Shown here piece by piece: positions 33,381 to 42,590 of a stretch of 64,000 bases of DNA. Origin of the DNA: Phormidesmis priestleyi ULC007. Its GTDB lineage: Bacteria; Cyanobacteriota; Cyanobacteriia; Leptolyngbyales; Leptolyngbyaceae. Where the stretch lies: assembly GCF_001895925.1 (NCBI RefSeq), contig NZ_MPPI01000007.1, positions 100,409 through 164,408 of the forward strand, written 5' to 3'. The translations under genes and the position numbers were made by a program. Each line of letters begins with the position of its first letter. Positions within the stretch are counted from its first letter, which is position 1. The notes beneath the pieces were generated by a model. That model was not told the origin of the DNA and made no database searches. It saw nothing but the letters and a program-made list of their open reading frames with translations.

Positions 33381-34382
33381 ATGAAGCTCTCACGGAAAAA
33401 TCTAGACCAGCGTCTCGATCGCCTTTATGATGCCATCGTCGTTGGTGGCGGCGCAGGTGGGTTGTCGGCCGCTCTTTATCTGCAACGATACCGTCTTTCG
33501 ACCTTAGTAATTGAGAAAGGTCGCGGTCGATCGTTCTGGATGCAGGATATGCGAAATTATTTAGGGTTGCCCCCCACCACGCCCGGACGCGCCATCCTTC
33601 AACAGGGGCAAGAGCATCTTCTCTCTCTAGACGGTGACTATTTACCCGGTTTTGTCGAAGATGTCCAAGATGAAGGAGACACCTTTGCAGTCAAGGTCAA
33701 AGTTGGTAAAAAAGACAGCACCTATCCCGTGTTTCGCTCCAAATACCTGGTTGCCGCTAGTGGGTTAATTGACCATTTGCCCCAGCTAGACGACATGCAG
33801 AATGTTTATGACTATGCGGGATATAACCTGCACGTCTGCATGATCTGTGATGGTTACGAGATAGGAGACACAAAATGCGGTCTGTTTGTGAACACAGAAG
33901 CCGCGATCAACACGGCTTTTGTGCTGAATTGGTTTACGCCTTATATCACCGTATTTACGCAAGGGTTGTGTGAAGTCGGGAAAGAGATGCGCGAAAAGCT
34001 CCAGGCGCATGGCTATCCGTTGGTCGAAACGCCCATTCGACGCTTTTTAGGACACGATCACCACATGACGGGCGTTCTGCTAGAAGACGATTCGACAGTA
34101 GAGCTTGAAAACGGACTGGTCGCGATGGGTTCCCACTTCTTTAACCAATACTTAAAGGGGCTAGATTTAGAGTGGAAAGGGGGAAATTTGGTCACAGATA
34201 GTATGTGTCGCACCTCTCACCCCAGAGTTTTTGCCTTAGGAGACCTAAAAGAGGGCGTAAATCAGGTATCAATTGCGGTTGCAGATGGTACATTAGCGGC
34301 AACTGCAATTTGGCGTGATATTCGTCGCGCCTCTCCTCCCCGTCTCTGGGAAGAAAATCTCAAGCAAACCACCCATTCATAA
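33381..34382 (+). CDS. Thioredoxin-reductase-like flavoprotein, possibly of the DDOR type
   Basis: A 333-residue two-dinucleotide-domain flavoprotein. The FAD motif is DAIVVGGGAGGLSAALYLQR; the disulfide site is HVCMICDGYEIG (C-x-x-C followed by DG); the second FAD contact is PRVFALGDLKEGVNQVSIA. In normal NADPH-thioredoxin reductases the site reads CATCDG and a GGG-type NADPH motif follows; here the segment after it is TKCGLFVNTEAAINTAFVL, without a clear GxGxxA, so NADPH binding looks absent. That fits the deeply-branching diflavin-linked disulfide oxidoreductases (DDOR) of cyanobacteria, but the assignment is tentative. It may form a cluster with the two unknown genes downstream. Confidence 0.75.
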   Translation: MKLSRKNLDQRLDRLYDAIVVGGGAGGLSAALYLQRYRLSTLVIEKGRGRSFWMQDMRNYLGLPPTTPGRAILQQGQEHLLSLDGDYLPGFVEDVQDEGDTFAVKVKVGKKDSTYPVFRSKYLVAASGLIDHLPQLDDMQNVYDYAGYNLHVCMICDGYEIGDTKCGLFVNTEAAINTAFVLNWFTPYITVFTQGLCEVGKEMREKLQAHGYPLVETPIRRFLGHDHHMTGVLLEDDSTVELENGLVAMGSHFFNQYLKGLDLEWKGGNLVTDSMCRTSHPRVFALGDLKEGVNQVSIAVADGTLAATAIWRDIRRASPPRLWEENLKQTTHS

Positions 34383-34398
34383 CGGAGTAACTGAGTAA

Positions 34399-34950
34399 GT
34401 GACCCAAGCTGATATCCCCCCGGTTCAATCACTGCAAGTCGAGGTTGTGCGTTTGCAAGAAGAATTGCAGATGCGCGACCAACTCGTCCAGCAGCTTTCT
34501 CAAGAGCTGTTCCGGCTCGTCAAAGGCAATGCTGCTGCCGTGCCAGCGTCCGATATTTCATCTGAGCGTCACTTAGAAGAAATGCGGGCACTGCGAGAGC
34601 AACTGCACAACGTTGAGCAGCAGGTTACGTTCTATCAAGAGCAGATTTCTGAACGAGATGGCGAGATTTATCAACTGCGGCAGTCGGTGCAAGAATTGAC
34701 CGATCGGGCGCGAATGTTAGAGCAAGTTGTGCAAGAGTTGCCCAAGATCTATAAGCAAAAATTTGCCGAGCGGATGGCTCCGGTGCGTGAAAAAGTTGCG
34801 TCGGTGCAGCGAGAAAATCGCCAGCTTCATGCCGAGTTGCAAAGCGTCAGCTACCGTTTGGCGGTGAGAACTCGTCGCACCTCTCATCTAGATTTACCGA
34901 GCTTTCCTCGTGAAGGTGACGTTTCGCTGCCTAGCTTTGGCAATGCCTAA
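34399..34950 (+). CDS. Coiled-coil protein of unknown function
   Basis: 183 residues from GTG 34399, 16 bases after the flavoprotein stop. Almost all of it is predicted coiled coil: SLQVEVVRLQEELQMRDQLV, RALREQLHNVEQQVTFYQEQ, DGEIYQLRQSVQELTDRARM, then a basic end YRLAVRTRRTSHLDL. Ends with an 8-base overlap (ATGCCTAA) with the next gene, so the two are likely translated together. I do not know its role; a scaffold or filament component is possible. Confidence 0.75.
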   Translation: MTQADIPPVQSLQVEVVRLQEELQMRDQLVQQLSQELFRLVKGNAAAVPASDISSERHLEEMRALREQLHNVEQQVTFYQEQISERDGEIYQLRQSVQELTDRARMLEQVVQELPKIYKQKFAERMAPVREKVASVQRENRQLHAELQSVSYRLAVRTRRTSHLDLPSFPREGDVSLPSFGNA

Positions 34951-35683
34951 AGTTTTAATCGTGACTGATGAGGAGTCCGATTTGCTGGGTGAAGCCTTGA
35001 AACAGGCAATTCTTATGCCCTCTGTCGCTCCTCACACTCAAAACTTAAGCGGCACCGAGGAATCACCCTCCTCTCGAACTGAGGTGGCTATCCAAGTTGA
35101 CTGTGAGGTAGAGATAGAAACGATCGCCCGTCTTCAGCAAAAGTTGACGAACGGTACAATTTGCTTAGAAGACATTTTGTTATGTCCCCTCACTTTGGAT
35201 ATTCCAGTTTCTCTAGAATTTCCTCAAAGGGGCATTTATCAAGACTGTCGCGATGTGCTAGAGCTGCGGCAACGGGTGGAGAAAGATTTGCACTCCTTTA
35301 CGGGGGAAGGGAACTTTTGGCTGCCGATCGTGCTCACTTCAAAGGGCGCACTTTACGCTGAGGCGATCGCATCGGCTGATCCACTCAGCTATCTCCAACC
35401 CTTTCACCTGCCCGATCGATATCGTCAGCCACTTTATGAATTAGGGCAGCGTTTATTAAAGTTGGTCTCAGCCACGCCTTCTACTTATTTAATGCAGTTT
35501 GGGTTTGCCGGGGAAACAGTTTTCTTCGATCGGCTATTCCCGTTTCCGGCGACACCTGCGATCGCGAGTCTCAACATTCAGCTACCCAATTTATTCGCCT
35601 GTCATTGGCACTGCTTAACCAACACGCCGATTTTAGACTTAACGATCGCTCCAGCAAGTGAATACCGAGTTTTTCAACCCTAA
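34943..35683 (+). CDS. Conserved protein of unknown function, coupled to the coiled-coil gene
   Basis: 246 residues from ATG 34943, inside the end of the previous gene. It starts MPKVLIVTDEESDLLGEALK, which resembles the first strand of a receiver or NAD-binding fold but without the acidic pocket of a receiver. The middle has FWLPIVLTSKGALYAEAIAS and YRQPLYELGQRLLKLVSATP; the C-terminus FAGETVFFDRLFPFPATPAI. No family recognised. The overlap and shared strand suggest a functional pair with the coiled-coil protein. Its stop overlaps that of the convergent STAS gene by 4 bases. Confidence 0.7.
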   Translation: MPKVLIVTDEESDLLGEALKQAILMPSVAPHTQNLSGTEESPSSRTEVAIQVDCEVEIETIARLQQKLTNGTICLEDILLCPLTLDIPVSLEFPQRGIYQDCRDVLELRQRVEKDLHSFTGEGNFWLPIVLTSKGALYAEAIASADPLSYLQPFHLPDRYRQPLYELGQRLLKLVSATPSTYLMQFGFAGETVFFDRLFPFPATPAIASLNIQLPNLFACHWHCLTNTPILDLTIAPASEYRVFQP

Positions 35684-36045
35684 GCAACTTCTAAAGCTGG
35701 AATGATTGATTCTGGAATGATAAGAGCAGTCAGCAAAACATCATAGCTCTCGAAGATATCAAAGGCCCGATCGAGTTGAGTAATTTCAAAGATCAGTTGT
35801 GCCGAGGGGCGTAAACTGCAAAGAACAAGACGGGCGTTCGATTCTCTAGCAAGCTCTAACCCACTGATCAGGGCAGACAAACCAGGGCTGTCGATAAACT
35901 CCACTTCTGAGAGGTCAATGACCCAAATCTTATAGCGTCTAGGAGCGATCGTTTCAAGCTGTTGCTGAAGCCGCTCTCCACCTTGTAGGTCTAAGCGACC
36001 TTGGGGCTGAAGTCGAATCTCCTCAATTTGTCCTCTAGAAATCAT
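35680..36045 (-). CDS. STAS-domain anti-sigma factor antagonist
   Basis: A 121-residue SpoIIAA-like protein. The STAS motif WVIDLSEVEFIDSPGLSALI contains the Ser of DSPGLS, which in such antagonists is phosphorylated by an RsbW-like kinase. The N-terminus IRLQPQGRLDLQGGERLQQQ is typical. I start at ATG 36045 because AGGAA lies seven bases upstream; the frame is open to 36126. A possible partner switch with the RsbW-like kinase (42591-43025) and SpoIIE phosphatase (43028-44734) is suggested by family knowledge, not by adjacency. Confidence 0.85.
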   Translation of the reverse strand: MISRGQIEEIRLQPQGRLDLQGGERLQQQLETIAPRRYKIWVIDLSEVEFIDSPGLSALISGLELARESNARLVLCSLRPSAQLIFEITQLDRAFDIFESYDVLLTALIIPESIIPALEVA

Positions 36046-36399
36046 AAACTCGTTCCTAATAATGATTTCGTTGGTCTGAGTAACTATAGTTAGCTGTTTT
36101 AAACGTACGCTGATGCTTTGGGACAAGGACAGCGAAGGTTTTTCAGATAATTAAGTAGATTTACTTAAACACTTGCTACAACTATAAAGATTAGATTCCC
36201 GGACAAAGCCTGATTCTTCTAAAGTTTTACGGAATCTTCATTTTGGAATCGGTTACACTTCAATTCAATAAAAAGTCTTCTTCCAGACTATAAAATCAAA
36301 AATTCTATCTAAGACCAGAGAATTCCAATTTTTGGGATTGACGGATTTATAGAATCAAGTCAAGATCGACGTAGGTTAAGCTTTGTAAAGGTTGTTGGT
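36046..36399. other. Divergent intergenic region STAS / dedA
   Basis: About 350 bases, AT-rich between 36200 and 36350. No gene, repeat or RNA was found. Promoters of both genes are expected here. Confidence 0.4.
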
Positions 36400-37062
36400 A
36401 TGTCACTCGACTTCATCTCGCCAGAAGCTATTCAGGAAGTTGCCCAACAGTATGGCTACTGGGCGATCTTTTTAGGAATTTTGTTAGAAAACTTGGGGTT
36501 GCCGATTCCTGGCGAAACGGTCACGTTAGCTGGAGGATTTTTAGCTGGAAACGATCAGCTTAACTACTGGCTAGTTTTAGGGGTTGCCGCAGCAGGTGCG
36601 ATCGTAGGCGGTCACTGTGGGTATTGGATTGGTCGCTATGGTGGCTGGGCAATGTTGCTGAAGGTGGGTCGCCTGTTTCGGATGAGTGAAGAGCAGCTAG
36701 AAAAGTTGCGATCGCAGTTCAGCGAGAATGCCGGAAAAGCCGTTTTGTTTGGTCGCTTTATTGCCCTACTGCGAATCTTTGCAAGTCCGTTGGCTGGCAT
36801 TGCTGAGATGCCCTACTGGAAGTTTATGGGCTATAACGTCGCTGGGGCGTGTGCTTGGGCATCGGTGATGGTGTCACTGGCATTCTTTGCGGGTCAAGTG
36901 GTGCCGTTAGAGAAGCTGATTGGACTGGCATCACAGTTTACGATCGTCGCCCTCCTAATCGTCATTGCCTGGATTGTGGTTCCGCTCTGGCTAGAATCTC
37001 GCAAGGCAAAACAAGAAGCCGTGGCTGTGGTAGATCAGCAACCTGCGAGTGACGGTGAATAG
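36400..37062 (+). CDS. DedA family membrane protein
   Basis: A 220-residue DedA/SNARE-associated protein with about five or six hydrophobic segments. Diagnostic sequences are GYWAIFLGILLENLGLPIPG with ETVTLAGGFLAG, GAIVGGHCGYWIGRYGG and the FGRFIALLRIFASPLAGIAE arginine pair. DedA proteins move lipids such as undecaprenyl phosphate across the membrane. The gene is preceded by an AT-rich promoter region and stands alone. Confidence 0.9.
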   Translation: MSLDFISPEAIQEVAQQYGYWAIFLGILLENLGLPIPGETVTLAGGFLAGNDQLNYWLVLGVAAAGAIVGGHCGYWIGRYGGWAMLLKVGRLFRMSEEQLEKLRSQFSENAGKAVLFGRFIALLRIFASPLAGIAEMPYWKFMGYNVAGACAWASVMVSLAFFAGQVVPLEKLIGLASQFTIVALLIVIAWIVVPLWLESRKAKQEAVAVVDQQPASDGE

Positions 37063-37077
37063 TTTTTGAATTTGAAC

Positions 37078-37098
37078 AAAAAAGGGGCGATCGCCCCA
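37078..37098 (-). terminator. Terminator-like hairpin for argG
   Basis: Read on the minus strand, GGGGCGATCGCCCC is followed by TTTTTTG. The palindrome holds a HIP1 site and forms a 5-bp stem with a GATC loop. It lies about 110 bases after the argG stop. Confidence 0.6.
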
Positions 37099-37100
37099 AA

Positions 37101-37198
37101 GAACCGTGAATTAAATAAAGCCAGAATTTGCGTAGGGGCATGGCACTGCCGTGCCCTTGATCATTGCAAGTACCGATATGATTTAATCCACGATCCTA
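37101..37198. repeat. Small inverted-repeat element, family 2 (copy b)
   Basis: Left end AACCGTGAATTAAAT and right end (reverse strand) GGATCGTGGATTAAATCA make imperfect terminal repeats; the middle is CGTAGGGGCATGGCACTGCC. It matches 307-400 in reverse complement over about 75 bases. It is non-coding and lies between dedA and argG. Confidence 0.6.
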
Positions 37199-37205
37199 AA
37201 AACGT

Positions 37206-38408
37206 TTACGTCCGCAGGTTTTGTGACCAGACGCGAGTTGGCAACCCCCAAACGTAGATAAAACCTTCAGCCGCTCTGTGGTCAAACTTATCGTCAGACC
37301 CGTAAGTTGCCAATTCGGGCGTGTACAGGGTTTTGCTGGATTGGCGACCCACGATCGCTGCATTTCCCTTAAACAGTTTGACGCGCACCGTTCCCGAAAC
37401 TCGCTCCTGGGTTTGGTGAACAAACGCATCTAGTGCCCCTTTGAGTGGACTGTACCAAAGACCGTTGTAGACCAGATTGGAGTAAGTTTCTTCGATCCCC
37501 CGTTTGTATTGGGTCACATCTTTAGTTAAGGTCAAGCTTTCCAAATCGCGGTGAGCATGAATCAGCACTAACAGCGCCGGAGCTTCATAAATTTCCCGTG
37601 ATTTGATGCCGACTAAGCGATTTTCCATCATGTCAATGCGACCAAATCCGTGATCCCCAGCTTTTTTATTTAACTGAGTGATCAGATCGATCGGATTCAG
37701 CATCTCGCCATTGAGACTGACAGGAATTCCTTTCTCAAAGCCAATCTCAACATATTCTGGCTCGTTAGGCGTGTCGGCGATCGCCTTCGTTAACTCAAAA
37801 ACTTCCTCTAAGGCTTCCGTCCAGGGATCTTCAAGCGGGCCGGCTTCGATGCTGCGACCTAAAAGATTACGATCGATGCTGTAGGGCGAAGATTTCTTCA
37901 CCGGGGAAGGAATGCCGAATCGCTCTCCGTAAGCGATCGTTTCCTCGCGGCTCATGCCCCATTCTCGTGCGGGTACGAGGACTTTTAGATCGGGATTGAG
38001 GGCGGCGATCGCGACATCAAATCTCACTTGGTCATTACCTTTTCCCGTGCAGCCGTGAGCGACCGCATCGGCTCCATATTCAGCCGCCGCTTCGACGAGC
38101 AATTTGGCGATTAAAGGACGAGCCAGCGCGGTAGAGAGCGGATAGCGATTTTCATAAAGCGCATTTGCTTGAATTGACGGAAAGGCGTAATCTTTGACAA
38201 AACTCTGGGTAGCGTCAATTACCAGAGATTGAGACGCACCAGACTTTAGGGCTTTTTCGCGGATTGGCTCTAATTCGTCCCCTTGACCGAGATCTGCTGC
38301 CAGTGTGATCACTTCTTCAACGCCCCATTCCTGTTTGAGGTAAGGAATGCAGACAGACGTATCAACTCCACCCGAATATGCTAGGACAACCTTATTAGCA
38401 CGACCCAT
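37206..38408 (-). CDS. argG: Argininosuccinate synthase
   Basis: A 400-residue enzyme joining citrulline and aspartate with ATP in arginine synthesis. It begins [20 protein letters not shown], with the ATP-pyrophosphatase loop AYSGGVDTS, and includes [39 protein letters not shown] and [19 protein letters not shown]. Its length is usual. ATG 38408 fits the family better than the in-frame TTG at 38420. It is divergent from the GT2 gene. Confidence 0.97.
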   Translation of the reverse strand: MGRANKVVLAYSGGVDTSVCIPYLKQEWGVEEVITLAADLGQGDELEPIREKALKSGASQSLVIDATQSFVKDYAFPSIQANALYENRYPLSTALARPLIAKLLVEAAAEYGADAVAHGCTGKGNDQVRFDVAIAALNPDLKVLVPAREWGMSREETIAYGERFGIPSPVKKSSPYSIDRNLLGRSIEAGPLEDPWTEALEEVFELTKAIADTPNEPEYVEIGFEKGIPVSLNGEMLNPIDLITQLNKKAGDHGFGRIDMMENRLVGIKSREIYEAPALLVLIHAHRDLESLTLTKDVTQYKRGIEETYSNLVYNGLWYSPLKGALDAFVHQTQERVSGTVRVKLFKGNAAIVGRQSSKTLYTPELATYGSDDKFDHRAAEGFIYVWGLPTRVWSQNLRT

Positions 38409-38537
38409 GAATTTTCTCAATTGGTAGTAACGATTGACGATACATTATCTATCGAATCTGTGCCAGGTTATGTCGGGAGTTGCACAGAATTGTGAGCCAA
38501 AAAGAGATACTGATAACGTCCCGTGTGCAGGAAAGCC

Positions 38538-39497
38538 GTGTTTTTTAGTGTCGTGATTCCGACTTACGATCGCCAGCCGATTTTGGAGAAGTGCTTAAAA
38601 GCCTTAGAAAATCAGCAGTCGAGCAGTCTTTTTTCTGACTACGAAATTGTGGTAGTCGATGATGGCTCGACTGATGGAACGGTCGAGTGGCTGCAATCTG
38701 ACTCGGCAAAGTTTCCTCATGTGAAGCTGTTTTGTCAAAATCATCAGGGTGCGGCGGCGGCTCGAAATCTCGGTGTCGAAAAAGCGATCGGTGACACGAT
38801 CATTTTCATCGACAGCGATCTAGTTGTTACAGAAGTGTTTCTTCGTGCTCATGCAGAAGCGCTTGATCAGGGTCAAAAAGAATTGGGAAGCGATGCCTCT
38901 GGCACAGGCTCAGAGCCTGCTCGCTTATTTACTTACGGGCGAGTCATCAACACCTGCAATTTTGACAATCCGACCGCAGAGCCTTTTAAGGTGACGGATT
39001 TTTCAGCCGCCTATTTTGCGACGGGGAACGTAGCGATCGCCCGTCACTGGCTCGAAAAAGCGGGACTGTTTGACGTAGGCTTTCAACTCTACGGCTGGGA
39101 AGATTTGGAGTTAGGAGTCCGGTTGAAGAAATTGGGATTAACGCTGATCAAGTGTCCCGATGCGGTCGGCTATCATTGGCATCCGCCATTTTCTTTAGAA
39201 CAAATCCCCGACATGATTGACAAAGAAATTCAGCGCGGTCGGATGGGTGTGTTGTTTTATCAAAAACACCCGACTTGGGACGTGAAAATGATGATTCAAA
39301 TGACGTGGATCAGTCGAGCGCTGTGGGAAGGACTGACGATCGGAGGTCGCCTCAACGAACGCACGATGGCTCCTCTGATCCAATGGCTGATTCAACAAGG
39401 CAAACCCCAACTCGCCGAGCAAGTCGCCCGCATTTTTCTAAACTGGTATACCGTTCGCGCCGTGTATGATGCCTATGCAGAATCTCAGCAGAGATAG
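38538..39497 (+). CDS. Glycosyltransferase family 2 protein
   Basis: About 319 residues with GT-A fold: FFSVVIPTYDRQPILEKCLK, YEIVVVDDGSTDGTVEWL, AAAARNLGVEKA, and the metal-binding DSDLVV near residue 95. The second half has YFATGNVAIARHWLEKAGLF and YGWEDLELGVRLKKLGL, the acceptor/ED region of the N-terminal galactosyltransferase-like group. It should add a sugar to a surface polysaccharide or lipid; specificity is unknown. Start GTG 38538 has AGGAAA just upstream; GTG 38523 is the alternative. Confidence 0.88.
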   Translation: MFFSVVIPTYDRQPILEKCLKALENQQSSSLFSDYEIVVVDDGSTDGTVEWLQSDSAKFPHVKLFCQNHQGAAAARNLGVEKAIGDTIIFIDSDLVVTEVFLRAHAEALDQGQKELGSDASGTGSEPARLFTYGRVINTCNFDNPTAEPFKVTDFSAAYFATGNVAIARHWLEKAGLFDVGFQLYGWEDLELGVRLKKLGLTLIKCPDAVGYHWHPPFSLEQIPDMIDKEIQRGRMGVLFYQKHPTWDVKMMIQMTWISRALWEGLTIGGRLNERTMAPLIQWLIQQGKPQLAEQVARIFLNWYTVRAVYDAYAESQQR

Positions 39498-39521
39498 ATC
39501 TTTAAGATCAGGAGTTCCGTC

Positions 39522-40436
39522 TTGAGTAATCCACAGCTTCCGCCCATCTTTGACCATACTCCGAAGGCGATCGTGTCCGATTTCCTATTCGCTGAGTTTC
39601 CCGTCAACACGTTTCTAGAAAACATTGCGATCAACGCGATCGGCACTCTTTTCGTCACGAGCTACGAAGATGGGATCATTTACGAAATCAGTCCGACTGG
39701 ACAACAACGCGAATTTGCCAGAGTTGACGGCAAAACTGCGGGAATCGCCTTTGATAAAGAGGGTAATCTTCTCGTCTCAGGGGCAACCAGTCAGGGAGTT
39801 TCAGCCGTCTTTAGAGTGGCTCAGAGCGGAGTTGAGACCCTGGTGACGATCGCCGACGCAATTTTTCTCAACGGCATGACTCATCTGATGGACGATCGCT
39901 ATCTGATCGCAGATTCTTATCTCGGTGCCATTTGGGAATTTAATGCCACCCAAAAATCAGCAAAAGTCTGGTTAGAACATGATCTGCTCGATCGGCGAAG
40001 TCTTGAAAACCCGATCCCCGCAGTCAACGGATTGAAGATTTTCCAGGGAATTCTCTATGCCTCAAATACGCAATATCAGCATTTAGTTCGCATTCCCATC
40101 AGCTCAGATGGCAATCCTGGTACGCCAGAAATCTTTGTGCAAAACGCCAACATTGATGATTTTGCGTTTGATGTGCAGGGCAATTTGTATGGAACCACTC
40201 ACATCTATAACAGCGTGGTGCGAATTGCGTCTGATGGCACGATCACGACGATCGCCGCAGTCGAGCAAGGCATGACCGGAAGCACCGCCTTAGCCTTTGG
40301 TCGAACTGAGGGCGATCGCACTTCAATTTACGTCACCACAAATGGAGGAATGTCGCTGCCGCCCAAAACCGGAGTTCAGCCTGCAAAAGTCGTTCGACTA
40401 GAAGTCGGTGTCGAGGGACTGGCAGTGACTCCTTGA
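39522..40436 (+). CDS. SMP-30/gluconolactonase-like beta-propeller protein
   Basis: 304 residues from a TTG start at 39522, with AGGAG seven bases upstream. The sequence has repeated propeller blades: LENIAINAIGTLFVTSYEDG, GIAFDKEGNLLVSG, DRYLIADSYLGAIWEF, GLKIFQGILYASNTQ and FAFDVQGNLYGTTHIYNSVV. The family hydrolyses lactones or works as a strictosidine-synthase-like propeller; acid residues that bind the divalent metal can be guessed but not proved. No secretion signal. It follows the GT2 gene by 24 bases, so may be in the same transcript. Confidence 0.78.
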   Translation: MSNPQLPPIFDHTPKAIVSDFLFAEFPVNTFLENIAINAIGTLFVTSYEDGIIYEISPTGQQREFARVDGKTAGIAFDKEGNLLVSGATSQGVSAVFRVAQSGVETLVTIADAIFLNGMTHLMDDRYLIADSYLGAIWEFNATQKSAKVWLEHDLLDRRSLENPIPAVNGLKIFQGILYASNTQYQHLVRIPISSDGNPGTPEIFVQNANIDDFAFDVQGNLYGTTHIYNSVVRIASDGTITTIAAVEQGMTGSTALAFGRTEGDRTSIYVTTNGGMSLPPKTGVQPAKVVRLEVGVEGLAVTP

Positions 40437-40604
40437 AGGTGGGCGATCAAGGCTGCTACTCCAGTCTTTCAGCTTCCTCAACACGCCTCTAATTGTGCTA
40501 TCCTAGTAAAGTTGTTTCAACCCACACATCCAGGATTTCGGGTGTTTCAAACTTCATTGAAACTCACCTGGGTGGAGGATTAACCCGAATCAGGAGTAAA
40601 AAGA

Positions 40605-41393
40605 ATGCCAGTTGTTTCGTTGGCTCAAATGCTTGAGTCTGGAGTCCACTTCGGGCACCAAACCCGTCGCTGGAATCCCAAGATGGACCCGTACATCTAC
40701 ACCGCGCGCAATGGTGTGCATATCATTGACTTGGTGCAAACCGCCCAGTTGATGGACACCGCCTACAACTATGTGCGTACCGCGTCTGAGCAAGGCAAAA
40801 AGTTTCTGTTTATTGGCACCAAGCGCCAAGCCGCCGGAATTGTCGCTCAAGAAGCGTCTCGCTGTGGGGCTTACTATGTCAACCAGCGCTGGCTCGGCGG
40901 AATGCTGACCAATTGGGCGACGATCAAAACCCGCGTCGATCGCCTCAAAGATCTTGAGCGTCGCGAAGAAACGGGCGCAATGGATATGTTGCCCAAAAAA
41001 GAAGCCGCAGTCTTGCGACGGGAACTCGACAAACTTCAGAAATATCTCGGTGGCATCAAAGCCATGCGGAAGGTTCCTGACATCGTTCTGATTGTGGATC
41101 AAAAGCGGGAATATAACGCCGTTCAAGAATGTCTGAAGTTGAGCGTTCCGATCGTCTCGTTGCTTGACACCAACTGCGACCCGGATGTGGTAGACATTCC
41201 TATCCCAGCGAATGATGATGCGATCCGCTCGATTAAGCTAATAGTAGGTCGGTTGGCAGATGCGATCTACGAAGGTCGTCACGGTCAACTCGACGACGAA
41301 TATGACTACGAAGGCGCAGACGACGAATACGAATACGACGAAAGCGAAGCCTTCACACCTGAAGAAGCGGCAGAACCCGCCGCCGCAGAATAA
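40605..41393 (+). CDS. rpsB: 30S ribosomal protein S2
   Basis: A 262-residue S2 protein. It starts [20 protein letters not shown] and shows [59 protein letters not shown] and [20 protein letters not shown]. The acidic tail rich in Asp, Glu and Tyr ([17 protein letters not shown]) is longer than in E. coli but common in cyanobacteria. CAGGAG lies nine bases before the ATG. It forms an operon with tsf. Confidence 0.97.
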   Translation: MPVVSLAQMLESGVHFGHQTRRWNPKMDPYIYTARNGVHIIDLVQTAQLMDTAYNYVRTASEQGKKFLFIGTKRQAAGIVAQEASRCGAYYVNQRWLGGMLTNWATIKTRVDRLKDLERREETGAMDMLPKKEAAVLRRELDKLQKYLGGIKAMRKVPDIVLIVDQKREYNAVQECLKLSVPIVSLLDTNCDPDVVDIPIPANDDAIRSIKLIVGRLADAIYEGRHGQLDDEYDYEGADDEYEYDESEAFTPEEAAEPAAAE

Positions 41394-41402
41394 CTCGACC
41401 CG

Positions 41403-41460
41403 TTACAGCCGTTAGTCGTGGGTGTCTAACCACTAGCGGCTGACGGCTAACCACTCGTTG
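41403..41460. repeat. Short TTAG/CTAA inverted repeat between rpsB and tsf
   Basis: ccgttagtcgtgggtg ... cactagcggctgacggctaac forms an imperfect hairpin inside the rpsB-tsf transcript. It is related in style to the repeat at 2023-2096. It might attenuate tsf expression, but nothing proves this. Confidence 0.4.
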
Positions 41461-41476
41461 ATTAGGGAAAGGCAAG

Positions 41477-42136
41477 ATGGCAGACATTTCGGCAAAGATG
41501 GTCGGTGAACTGCGCCAAAAAACGGGCGCAGGCATGATGGATTGCAAAAAAGCACTCCAGGAAAACAATGGTGATTTAGAAAAAGCCTCAGAATGGCTGC
41601 GGCAGAAGGGAATCACGTCTGCTGGCAAAAAAGAAGGCAGAGTTGCGGCTGAAGGATTAGTCGATAGCTACATTCACACAGGCGGACGGATTGGCGTTCT
41701 CGTTGAAGTCAACTGTCAGACTGACTTTGTGGCTCGCAACGAAGCGTTTCAACAACTCGTGAGAAACGTAGCGATGCAGGTGGCGGCGTGTCCGAATGTT
41801 GAGTATGTCAAAGTTAGTGACATTCCTGAAGAGATCGTGAATAAAGAGAAAGCGATCGAGATGGGTAAAGATGACCTGAGCGGCAAAAAAGAAGAACTTA
41901 AAGAGAAGATCGTTCAAGGTCGGATCGATAAGCGTCTAAAGGAAATGTGCTTGCTTGATCAGCCCTACATTCGTGACCAAAACATCACCGTTGACGAGTT
42001 GGTCAAGCGCAACGTCGCTCAACTTGGCGAAAACATTCAAGTGCGTCGGTTTGTCCGGTTTGTATTGGGTGAAGGCATTCAAAAAGAAGAGACTGACTTT
42101 GCGGCAGAAGTTGCGGCTCAAACAGGTCAGAAATAG
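41477..42136 (+). CDS. tsf: Elongation factor Ts
   Basis: A 219-residue EF-Ts, the guanine nucleotide exchange factor of EF-Tu. The N-terminal motif [20 protein letters not shown] and the core [20 protein letters not shown] are diagnostic. Its length is of the short cyanobacterial/plastid type with a single core subdomain. GGGAAAGGCAAG precedes the ATG. It ends before a strong terminator. Confidence 0.97.
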   Translation: MADISAKMVGELRQKTGAGMMDCKKALQENNGDLEKASEWLRQKGITSAGKKEGRVAAEGLVDSYIHTGGRIGVLVEVNCQTDFVARNEAFQQLVRNVAMQVAACPNVEYVKVSDIPEEIVNKEKAIEMGKDDLSGKKEELKEKIVQGRIDKRLKEMCLLDQPYIRDQNITVDELVKRNVAQLGENIQVRRFVRFVLGEGIQKEETDFAAEVAAQTGQK

Positions 42137-42190
42137 ATGTTTTGAATCTATCAATTAAGCCTTTGTCGCCATTTCAATAGACTGTAATTT

Positions 42191-42227
42191 TGTAGAGACG
42201 TGATTTGTTGCGTCTCTACATTTTTTT
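42191..42227 (+). terminator. Rho-independent terminator of rpsB-tsf
   Basis: A perfect 10-bp stem TGTAGAGACG / CGTCTCTACA (42191-42200 with 42211-42220) is followed by seven T. Confidence 0.93.
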
Positions 42228-42248
42228 AGCGAAACTGCAAGTTAAAAG

Positions 42249-42336
42249 TACGTCAGTTCGACAGAAGCGGTTTGCTCCGATTGTGAATTCGGGAAGCCGC
42301 TGACAACGAAGCAAAAAACCTCGTCGAACTGACGTT
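42249..42336. mobile_element. MITE family 1, empty shell without core (88 bp, duplication AAAAG)
   Basis: The two arms of the family 1 element are joined directly, at GCGGCTT / CCCGAATTC, with no GCCCCCTAAATCCCCC core. Terminal repeats ACGTCAGTTCGAC on both strands. AAAAG flanks it (42244-42248 and 42337-42341). It covers the end of the hicB stop codon. Confidence 0.88.
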
Positions 42337-42520
42337 AAAAGTAAGGAACTGGCTCTCCGTAGGCATCTAAACTCTCTAGATACGCTGCTATTGCTTCTTT
42401 AATGTTTTCAATCGCTTCTGCACGAGTTTGACCTTGAGAGATGCACCCAGGTAATGTTGGCACCTCTGCAACATACATTCCATCTTCGTCTGCCTCGATC
42501 AGAACACGGTATTTTCCCAT
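42335..42520 (-). CDS. HicB-family protein without HicA
   Basis: A 61-residue protein MGKYRVLIEADEDGMYVAEV with LPGCISQGQTRAEAIENIKE, the partial RNase H-like fold of HicB antitoxins and UPF0150 proteins. It ends at EPVPYF with no C-terminal DNA-binding domain. No hicA lies next to it. The MITE shell begins on the stop codon; the stop TAA would exist without the insertion too. A HicA gene could have been lost, or this is a solitary HicB-like protein, which is common in cyanobacteria. ATG 42520 has AAGG eight bases upstream. Confidence 0.8.
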   Translation of the reverse strand: MGKYRVLIEADEDGMYVAEVPTLPGCISQGQTRAEAIENIKEAIAAYLESLDAYGEPVPYF

Positions 42521-42590
42521 CACTATTACCTTAAGTTTTGGATCATCAATTATTGCTCATTATATTTGAGGTCTCTTGCATTCCTACGCA

